5,712 nt of DNA from CAYNHQ01 sp964397255 (lineage in GTDB: Bacteria > Bdellovibrionota_G > JALEGL01 > DATDPG01): assembly GCA_964397255.1 (NCBI GenBank), contig CAYNHQ010000018.1, forward strand, positions 1-5,712. Direction: 5' to 3'. Shown in pieces: positions 1 through 4,491 of this stretch. The notes under the pieces were generated by a model. It saw nothing but the letters and a program-made list of their open reading frames with translations. It had not been told where the DNA came from and ran no database searches. Position 1 is the stretch's first letter. Every line of letters starts with the position of its first letter. The translations under genes were made by a program, and so were the position numbers.

Positions 1-23
1 CGAAGCTTGCAATTTGAAGAGGC

Positions 24-43
24 CCACGGGCGTAAGCCCGTGG
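24..43. repeat. Perfect GC-rich hairpin with GTAA loop
   Basis: CCACGGGC (24-31) and GCCCGTGG (36-43) form a perfect 8-bp stem around the loop GTAA. If transcribed rightward the loop is a GNRA-type tetraloop. No T-run follows on either strand, so this is not a standard intrinsic terminator. It lies 26 bases before the metalloprotease start. It could be a REP-like palindrome, the end of a structured RNA lying mostly outside the window, or a leader element. The stem is seen directly; a role is not. Confidence 0.5.
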
Positions 44-69
44 ATATCTAGTATGATAAAATCCAGCAG

Positions 70-837
70 ATGCTGAAGGTATGGATTCCACTTTCATTGA
101 TAGTCACTCTTGGTTGCCAGGGATCGAACTCGGCACCCCATAGCCCCCGGGAAGTGCCAGGGTATGACAATCACCAAACTCCGGGCGCCTCCGCGCACGA
201 TCTTCTTTCAGACGATAAATTCAAAACGCTCAAAATCGAATTTCAATCTGTCTCGGGCTTTGAGCCAACCGACGAAGCCAAAACGAATCTTCTCAATTTT
301 CTCAAGTCGCGGTTGAACAAACCGGGCGGCATCGCAGAGATTGACGATCCGTCGATTCCCTCGCCGGGGGGAGGGCCCTACACTCTCGAGCAGGTGCAGC
401 AAATCGAAGCGGATCAACGTTTTTACTTTACGTCAGGGACTACGATGTTCGTTTATCTCCTGTTTTTGGATGGAGCCTCGACGAATGACTCGGGATCTTC
501 TCAGGTGCTCGGCTATGCGCATCAGAACACGTCCATTGCTGTTTTTGAAAAAACCATTCAAAACTTGTCGGGTGGGCTTCTTGAACCTTCCACCGCACTC
601 GTGGAATCGACGGTTTTCGAACATGAATTGGGCCACATCCTCGGGTTGGTGAATATCGGTTCAGATATGCAGTCATCGCATCAAGATTCAGCTCATGGAG
701 CGCATTGCAATGTCACCAGTTGTCTCATGTACTACGCGGTTGACACCAGCGACATTATCTCGAATCTAGTTGGAGGCAGCGTGCCAGAACTGGATCCCAA
801 ATGTTTGGCCGACCTGAAAGCGAACGACGGCAAATAA
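70..837 (+). CDS. Predicted lipoprotein zinc metalloprotease, archaemetzincin-like active site
   Basis: A 255-residue protein probably exported as a lipoprotein and acting as a zinc peptidase at the cell envelope; the substrate is unknown. Residues 1-15 form a short hydrophobic signal peptide ending VTLG-C16. The lipobox is slightly irregular because Thr is at -3. The zinc-binding helix is H185-E-L-G-H189 followed by L-G192. In archaemetzincins the pattern HExxHxxGxxH-C-x4-C-x-M is continuous. Here H212-C213-x4-C218-L-M220 is present in full but is displaced by about 17 extra residues. H212 is then the likely third zinc ligand, with H204 or H209 as alternatives, and M220 in LMYY would be the Met-turn. 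The second Cys pair (CxxC) of archaemetzincins is reduced to one Cys, C245. The ATG at 70 is chosen because the signal peptide starts there, although no clear Shine-Dalgarno precedes it. The gene converges on the next lipoprotein gene with 43 bases between stops. Protease class is fairly sure; specificity is unknown. Confidence 0.85.
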   Translation: MLKVWIPLSLIVTLGCQGSNSAPHSPREVPGYDNHQTPGASAHDLLSDDKFKTLKIEFQSVSGFEPTDEAKTNLLNFLKSRLNKPGGIAEIDDPSIPSPGGGPYTLEQVQQIEADQRFYFTSGTTMFVYLLFLDGASTNDSGSSQVLGYAHQNTSIAVFEKTIQNLSGGLLEPSTALVESTVFEHELGHILGLVNIGSDMQSSHQDSAHGAHCNVTSCLMYYAVDTSDIISNLVGGSVPELDPKCLADLKANDGK

Positions 838-880
838 CCCACAGCAAATACTTTGGGACAAAAGAAAGAAAGATCCTAGA

Positions 881-1636
881 TTACTGTGACGACGGTGGGA
901 CAAAATCCAACGTCAAACCAGCAATAGCATCGATTGCCCGTTTGTCCGCTGTTAATCCATCTCGTTCAGCTGGTATTGCAAAGGCCAGTGATAGTTGTTT
1001 TTCCATGTCGTTCCAAACCACTGCAGCAAAAGACGAGTAAAATTTAAATCCCTCTTTTAACAACTTTTGATCGCCCGCGCTGGTATAGCTTTTCCCATAA
1101 AACGGAAGCGCCTGCCCCGCTCCAACAGCCAAGAGACCCACACCTCCCAAAAAGACCCCATCGCCACAATTTCCTAGCGTGGCACCCGAAAGTTTTAAGA
1201 GGTTCTTGCTTTTGTTTTTCGCCCAGTTTATCTCTCCACAGAAAGTGGCCGCGTTGACATCATTAACGAACGCGGTCGAACGAGGAGTAAGATTGATTTC
1301 TTTTAACGTCACATCAATCGGACGATAATCATCGAACTCATCTTTAAATGTGTTACCAAGCAGGGACCCTTCTGGGACCGTGTAATCGTAGATAAACGTA
1401 ACTTCATAGTCGAGCGCTGAACAACCAGGATGGTTAGTTGCAGTGGCGGCACCGGCTGCCGAGAAAGTATATGACATTTGAGTTTCGGTGAAAGAAAGCT
1501 CCGATTTCGATCTGTTGGTCGTACCACAAATGGTCGACCAATCGCTGTTCGCTAAATTGATGCTTCCATCACTACTGCAATTTGAGAGACACACACTGAT
1601 GGAAACTACGAAGAGAGCCAAAAAAGTTCTGCGCAT
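881..1636 (-). CDS. Predicted lipoprotein of unknown function
   Basis: A 251-residue envelope protein whose function I cannot assign. Residues 1-19 are a signal peptide (MRR followed by a hydrophobic core), and C20 in CLSNC is the probable lipidated residue. Asn at -1 is outside the usual Gly/Ala/Ser and resembles the relaxed lipoboxes known from spirochaetes. The mature part is Thr/Ser/Asn-rich and predicted mostly beta. It has four cysteines (C37, C72, C133, C157) that could form two disulfides, and an F132-C-G segment continuing W138-x2-N141-x2-K144. From memory, that pattern resembles small lipoproteins of Bdellovibrio-like bacteria. The start is well supported: on the minus strand GGAGGT (1643-1648) sits 6 bases before the ATG. 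The gene is divergent from the LMF-like gene, so the 61 bases at 1637-1697 should hold its promoter. I see no convincing -35/-10 pair there. Confidence 0.8.
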   Translation of the reverse strand: MRRTFLALFVVSISVCLSNCSSDGSINLANSDWSTICGTTNRSKSELSFTETQMSYTFSAAGAATATNHPGCSALDYEVTFIYDYTVPEGSLLGNTFKDEFDDYRPIDVTLKEINLTPRSTAFVNDVNAATFCGEINWAKNKSKNLLKLSGATLGNCGDGVFLGGVGLLAVGAGQALPFYGKSYTSAGDQKLLKEGFKFYSSFAAVVWNDMEKQLSLAFAIPAERDGLTADKRAIDAIAGLTLDFVPPSSQ

Positions 1637-1642
1637 ATCGAC

Positions 1643-1648
1643 ACCTCC
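1643..1648 (-). promoter_or_regulatory. Strong Shine-Dalgarno of the 881-1636 lipoprotein gene
   Basis: GGAGGT on the minus strand, 6 bases before the ATG ending at 1636. It fixes the start of the lipoprotein gene and is the best ribosome binding site in the window. Confidence 0.85.
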
Positions 1649-1697
1649 GGGAATGATGGAACCATATCAATTTATGTTATTCAAGTATCCTTAGATC

Positions 1698-2621
1698 ATG
1701 CCCGTCAAGAAAGAGAGGAAGTCCCGTGCTTTGGATATGACGGCGACACTTAGTCGATATTTGTTCCATCCTACTTCACATCGTCTGTATGCCGTCTCAT
1801 CGTGGATCTTCATTCGCGTCGTTGCTCTGATCTACCTCATCGTGTTTCTCTGGATCGCCGGGAATACGTTAGACTGGATCGGCGGCGCGGGGGCATTTCC
1901 AGTTGAGCAAACGCTTGCCACGGCCGAAAAGGAATTGAGAGCGGGCGCCTTTCTCAAATACCCAACTCTCTTTTGGTACTCCACGCACGATATTACGATT
2001 CGCGTGTTACCTTTGGTCGGAGCAGTACTTTCTCTTTTCCTTCTGGTCGGGATCCAACCGGCAGGACTTTTGGTTGCGCTCTACATCATTTTCGTTTCAA
2101 TTGCGTCGGTATCGGAACCCTTCCTATCTTCTTCCTGTTTTTTACTTCTGCTCGAAACCGGATTTCTCACCACGTTTTTGACCTCCTTCAATTCATGGAT
2201 GCCTTTTCGCCGTACTCCACCTCCTCCCCGTGGAATTCATATCTTGTTTGTGTGGCTTTTCTTCCGTGCCTTGCTGACGCCGCCCCTGTTTTTGGTGATA
2301 AACGGAAGAACCGAAAATTCGTCGATAAAGTGTTACTTGCTTTATTTCTTACTCCTTTTGTCCCTGGCTCTGTTTTTTATTTCCGATTCCCTGTGGACAA
2401 ATATTTTCCGAAGAGATCAGCTCTACATTGAACAACTGGGGGGAAATAAATATCGTGGGTTCTCCCTGGCGATCCGTGTTTTCACATCTATTATCGTGGT
2501 CGCCGTCACGCTTTTAACGCTTTATAATAGGCTATTGGGAGAGAGCGAAGGAGCCAACTCGATGCAAACCGTTCTTGGGGTCCTCAAACCATTTGGACTT
2601 GCGAACATTTATCGTTTTTAA
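1698..2621 (+). CDS. Lipase maturation factor (LMF1-like) membrane protein, truncated
   Basis: A 307-residue polytopic membrane protein. LMF proteins in animals help lipases fold in the ER; the role of bacterial members is not established. Family features are visible in order. They are an N-terminal membrane segment (about 36-55), G-GAGAFPVE (62-70) matching the G-x-x-GxxP region, FLKYPTLFW (85-93), two further helices (about 101-139), and the hallmark LLLETGFLTTFL (150-161). The C-terminal end, PFGLANIYRF (298-307), matches the start of the conserved block that normally leads into the soluble domain. The stop falls right there. A segment that in relatives carries an H-Y-x-T-Q-P-type motif is absent between about residues 200 and 212. 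Members I know are clearly longer, about 450 residues or more. The ATG at 1698 has no Shine-Dalgarno. TTG 1731 or ATG 1737, after AGAGGAA (1714-1720), are alternatives. The gene may be a decaying remnant. Confidence 0.75.
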   Translation: MPVKKERKSRALDMTATLSRYLFHPTSHRLYAVSSWIFIRVVALIYLIVFLWIAGNTLDWIGGAGAFPVEQTLATAEKELRAGAFLKYPTLFWYSTHDITIRVLPLVGAVLSLFLLVGIQPAGLLVALYIIFVSIASVSEPFLSSSCFLLLLETGFLTTFLTSFNSWMPFRRTPPPPRGIHILFVWLFFRALLTPPLFLVINGRTENSSIKCYLLYFLLLLSLALFFISDSLWTNIFRRDQLYIEQLGGNKYRGFSLAIRVFTSIIVVAVTLLTLYNRLLGESEGANSMQTVLGVLKPFGLANIYRF

Positions 2622-2629
2622 CAACAACT

Positions 2630-2968
2630 CTACCCGGCCGCTTCATCATACGCTTCGCCACACCAAAATTCTTCTTCCTTAATCCATCTTCCTAAAATCC
2701 AACCGGGACCAAAGGTTTCGACATTTAAAATTCTCTCCGGAATCTGTAATTTCGGTAGGGCTGGGTAGCGAAGCTGTCGGACCGCGCCTTTCGAGATCGC
2801 TTCGTTTACTCTCAAAGGAGGTAAACGTAATCCGTAAGCATGTGTTCCACTGCAGAAGCCAAAAATGATTCCCGTCCGAGGATGGACCAATGCCGGAGTT
2901 CCCCACGCGATCCATCTGCAGTCTTCGGGAAGCGCCTTACCCAGTTCATCCCAAAGCCTGGACACCAA
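2630..2968 (-). CDS. Conserved hypothetical protein
   Basis: A soluble protein of about 112 residues with no signal peptide or membrane segment. I recall a family of small uncharacterised bacterial proteins with the same landmarks. These are RLWDEL near the start, W-x-A-W/Y-G-T-P-A-L-V-H-P (residues about 19-30), G-I-I-F-G-F-x-x-GTHAYGLRLP (33-50), and a C-terminal G-P-G-W-I-L-G-R-W then W-C-x-x-A-Y (about 88-107). The function is not known to me. The first in-frame start is TTG at 2968, with a GTG next to it, and neither has a good ribosome binding site. The frame stays open and coding-like upstream to about 3060, ending ...DFCVILGSHPD before the TTG. The true N-terminus may therefore be upstream, with a rare start, or damaged. 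Its stop lies 8 bases from the stop of the convergent LMF gene. Confidence 0.6.
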   Translation of the reverse strand: MVSRLWDELGKALPEDCRWIAWGTPALVHPRTGIIFGFCSGTHAYGLRLPPLRVNEAISKGAVRQLRYPALPKLQIPERILNVETFGPGWILGRWIKEEEFWCGEAYDEAAG

Positions 2969-3080
2969 ATCGGGATGGCTGCCGAGGATGACGCAAAAGT
3001 CGCGCTGTCGGCGGAACTCGAAATTCTTCGCGCGTTCTTTGGGAAAAATAATCTTGTAGGTTAAAGTTTAAAATGAACCT

Positions 3081-3498
3081 ATGCAAGCGATACTGATCAA
3101 ATTCGCGCTCATAAGTTGCGCGGCGATACTTTTTCGGAACGCTGTCGCAGATACGGAGCTCCTTTTGCAGTGGCCTTGATGTAGATTTTTTCGTTCAAGA
3201 CCTCTCTTCTGATCGGATCGTATTCAATCGAAAATTTAAATATGACGCGGGTCAAAAGCGTGAATATCAGACGACTGGTCAGTGGGCCCCAGTGAATTGG
3301 GTGCCGGTGACTTTTGCCGAGCTCTGGGCGCGCAAGAAAGTAGAAATCAAAACAACTCTCTTGTCGTTTGAAATTGAGGAACGAAATTCAGGTGGTTTGC
3401 ATGAGTTTCCGACGGTCATTTCAGGCGACGAATATAACGTCGATCTTGTCAGGACCGTTTTCAAACAGGGAAACGAAAAACAATCGAAGGCGAAGTAA
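3081..3498 (+). pseudogene. Small exported protein gene broken by a +1 frameshift
   Basis: From ATG 3081 a 32-codon frame encodes a typical signal peptide (MQAILIKFALISCAAILF, then RNAVA-DTE with an A-x-A cleavage site) and ends QWP-stop, with TGA at 3177-3179. Moving one base forward, the next frame continues without interruption from GAT at 3178 (DVDFFVQDLSSDRIVFNRKF) to the TAA at 3496-3498. Removing one T from CCTTGAT would join the frames into about 138 residues, reading LLLQWP-DVDFFVQDL across the junction. The mature part looks beta-rich and polar with no cysteine beyond the signal peptide, and I recognise no family. A 1-base insertion or a sequencing error are the simplest causes. The second half could only be translated alone from a GTG such as 3292. 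It is followed 32 bases later by the next small gene, so both probably formed one operon. The Shine-Dalgarno for 3081 is weak. Confidence 0.6.
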
Positions 3499-3520
3499 TC
3501 TTACAATCGAAAAAGAAGGG

Positions 3521-3525
3521 AAGGA
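3521..3525 (+). promoter_or_regulatory. Ribosome binding site supporting the GTG start at 3531
   Basis: AAGGA lies within a purine-rich run (AAGAAGGGAAGGAAAACA) 5 bases before GTG 3531. It is the main reason to accept this small reading frame as a gene. Confidence 0.6.
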
Positions 3526-3530
3526 AAACA

Positions 3531-3758
3531 GTGAGCATCGATACTCACCCGTTGGGCTACTTTGATGGCAGTCCAATTCTTAGCGAAAAGATTCTTGGTT
3601 ATCTTCCGAATCTAGTAGGTGATCGAATCGCAATTATTCTCGTTACCGTTTCCAGAGGATGGGAGGGGCCACCTCATGTTAGTACGACGGAGTTCATAGG
3701 TGCGGATCTCGAAAAAGGTTTCACGATGCCTCCAAGTGGCCAAAAAGTGGAAAAATAA
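3531..3758 (+). CDS. Small hypothetical protein
   Basis: A 75-residue protein of unknown function. The GTG start at 3531 is chosen because AAGGA (3521-3525) is placed 5 bases before it. No signal peptide or transmembrane helix is evident. The middle is hydrophobic (G-D-R-I-A-I-I-L-V-T-V) and looks like a central beta strand, flanked by proline- and glycine-rich stretches (HPLGYFDG, WEGPPHV, TMPPSGQKVEK). It begins 32 bases after the frameshifted exported-protein gene on the same strand, so co-transcription is likely. Its TAA stop (3756-3758) lies inside the A/T-rich block of the first tRNA-end repeat. The C-terminus therefore sits exactly at a suspected insertion boundary and may be original or newly acquired. 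Confidence 0.5.
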   Translation: MSIDTHPLGYFDGSPILSEKILGYLPNLVGDRIAIILVTVSRGWEGPPHVSTTEFIGADLEKGFTMPPSGQKVEK

Positions 3759-3773
3759 AAATGGCTCCCCGCC
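3752..3773. repeat. tRNA-Asn 3'-end repeat, copy 1 (att-like)
   Basis: An A-rich block followed by TGGCTCCCCGCC (3762-3773). TGGCTCCCCG is the reverse complement of the last ten bases of the tRNA-Asn at the right edge, including CCA. The 17-mer AAAAATGGCTCCCCGCC (3757-3773) is exact at copy 2, and the flanking AAAAT also matches with one A of difference. In tRNA orientation the CCA is followed by a T-rich tract, as after a real tRNA gene. Beyond the core, 3774-3793 still resembles the T-loop and variable-loop part of the tRNA (CGAAtCCcaGCGACCCA versus CGAACCGCCGACCCA). This suggests a decayed 3' tRNA fragment. Confidence 0.6.
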
Positions 3774-3787
3774 GTGCGAATCCCAGC

Positions 3788-3842
3788 GACCCACGGCCGA
3801 AGGCCGATTCGGTTCCGGCCCACACCGGGAGAACGTGGGGTC
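3788..3842. other. GC-rich segment able to fold as a three-way junction
   Basis: GACCCACG (3788-3795) pairs with CGTGGGGTC (3834-3842) with one bulged base. Inside it are two hairpins placed end to end: CCGAA/TTCGG (3797-3801 with 3808-3812), and TTCCGG/CCGGGA (3813-3818 with 3825-3830, including one G-T pair). Outside it, TCCCCG of repeat copy 1 (3766-3771) can pair with CGGGGGA (3851-3857), adding an acceptor-like outer stem. The segment lies just downstream of the deaminase gene and next to repeat copy 1. It could be a decayed tRNA, a structured RNA, a recombination site, or the deaminase transcript end. I could not fit it to a normal tRNA cloverleaf with recognisable D arm and anticodon. 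Confidence 0.4.
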
Positions 3843-3876
3843 TATTTGATCGGGGGATTGTGGTGCCCGGTAGAAC

Positions 3877-4323
3877 TTAATTTTGGCCTATGTCTTCGTA
3901 CCAAATTTCAGGATGTTCCTTGATGTAACTGGCCATCATATCGATACACTCCTGATTATTCATTTGGACAATTTCGATACCATTTTCCCGTAACCAATCT
4001 TCTCCGCCTTTAAAATTAACGGATTCACCGATGACAACTTTTCCAATGCCGAATTGCCGAATTAAACCGCTACAAAACCAACAAGGTGAAAGGGTTGTGA
4101 CCATAATTTTGTCGCGATAGGTTCGCTGACGACCTGATTTGCGAAAAGCGTCTGTCTCCCCATGAATGGAGGGATCGTTCTCTTGAACTCGTCGATTGTG
4201 GCCGCGCCCCAGTAATTCTCCGTTTGAACCAAAAAGTGCCGCTCCGACCGGAACCCCGCCTTCGGCCAAACCTGTCTTCGCCTCTTGGATCGCAATGGTC
4301 ATCATTAATTCATAATTCAACAT
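3877..4323 (-). CDS. Cytosine deaminase, fungal (Fcy1) type
   Basis: A 148-residue cytosolic enzyme of the zinc-dependent cytidine/deoxycytidylate deaminase fold, predicted to convert cytosine to uracil plus ammonia (pyrimidine salvage). Visible are EGGVPVGAAL (21-30), GRGHN (39-43), the zinc and catalytic motif H54-G-E56, and the second zinc motif P80-C81-W-F-C84 within TTLSPCWFC. Further on are VVIGESVNFKGGEDWL and the C-terminal W141-Y-E-D-I-G. HGE rather than the HAE usual in TadA, TLSPC, GE-x-VNFK and the terminal W-x-EDIG match yeast cytosine deaminase, where the Asp of that tail contacts the base; here it is D144. This makes it unlike the larger amidohydrolase CodA typical of enteric bacteria. 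Length is close to the yeast enzyme (about 158). The ATG at 4323 follows AAGGAT with rather wide spacing. The gene lies alone between two tRNA-end repeats. A related small nucleobase substrate remains possible. Confidence 0.85.
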   Translation of the reverse strand: MLNYELMMTIAIQEAKTGLAEGGVPVGAALFGSNGELLGRGHNRRVQENDPSIHGETDAFRKSGRQRTYRDKIMVTTLSPCWFCSGLIRQFGIGKVVIGESVNFKGGEDWLRENGIEIVQMNNQECIDMMASYIKEHPEIWYEDIGQN

Positions 4324-4361
4324 GATTGGTCGATCCTTAGCTTACTACGCGGGATGAATCT

Positions 4362-4384
4362 AAAATAAAAAATGGCTCCCCGCC
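4362..4384. repeat. tRNA-Asn 3'-end repeat, copy 2 (att-like)
   Basis: An A-rich block then TGGCTCCCCGCC (4373-4384), sharing the exact 17-mer AAAAATGGCTCCCCGCC (4368-4384) with copy 1. The extended blocks differ by a single A. It lies between the deaminase start (4323) and the Fic gene, so it marks the boundary between the two modules. It contains the ATG at 4372, which opens the Fic frame but is probably not the start of the protein. Confidence 0.6.
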
Positions 4385-4414
4385 CTGACGCTTCGATCGA
4401 AGAAGAAGCTAGAT

Positions 4415-4480
4415 CTTTATTAAAGTTTAACGTATTATCCTTTAATAAAGGAAGAGCTAATGAATCAACCTTTAATAAGG
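4415..4480. promoter_or_regulatory. Array of three 11-bp palindromes upstream of Fic
   Basis: CTTTATTAAAG (4415-4425), CTTTAATAAAG (4440-4450) and CTTTAATAAGG (4470-4480) are near-identical palindromes starting 25 and 30 bases apart. The last one ends with the AAGG of the proposed Fic ribosome binding site. Repeated palindromes just before a start codon are typical of an operator bound by a repressor. The winged-helix C-terminus of Fic itself is a candidate binder, giving autoregulation. An unrelated 12-bp perfect palindrome, CTTCGATCGAAG, sits at 4391-4402. The repeats are seen; their role is inferred. Confidence 0.45.
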
Positions 4481-4481
4481 A
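4476..4481 (+). promoter_or_regulatory. Ribosome binding site that favours the TTG start of Fic
   Basis: TAAGGA at 4476-4481, 10 bases before TTG 4492. The in-frame ATG at 4372 has only an A-run before it. The site overlaps the third palindrome (4470-4480), so a bound regulator could block ribosome entry or early transcription. Confidence 0.5.
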
Positions 4482-4491
4482 AATAAATACA

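Noticed and set aside
838..880. Bidirectional terminator between the two convergent lipoprotein genes
   Set aside because: The 43 bases contain no inverted repeat followed by a T-run on either strand.
1973..2431. 152-residue reading frame overlapping the LMF gene
   Set aside because: It is in another frame of a gene with clear LMF landmarks, and its product shows no membrane pattern or family likeness. Treated as a shadow.
2840..3064. 74-residue plus-strand frame opposite the conserved hypothetical gene
   Set aside because: It is antisense to the recognisable GTHAYGLRLP/WGTPALVHP protein and has no ribosome binding site or family features.
3174..3184. Programmed +1 frameshifting at CCU-UGA
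   Set aside because: There is no Shine-Dalgarno-like stimulator at the close spacing seen in RF2 and no obvious downstream structure. A one-base insertion explains the data more simply, so I call the gene broken.
3762..3857. A complete second tRNA gene on the minus strand
   Set aside because: The CCA end, acceptor-like stem and a T-loop-like remnant are present, but no D-arm, anticodon arm or paired T-stem can be drawn. At most it is a decayed tRNA fragment.
4372..4491. ATG 4372 as the Fic start (437-residue protein)
   Set aside because: It lies inside the tRNA-end repeat and has no Shine-Dalgarno. Its 40 extra residues cover the three palindromes and do not resemble the Fic N-terminus, which in relatives begins near RGLTG. 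TTG 4492 has TAAGGA at suitable spacing.
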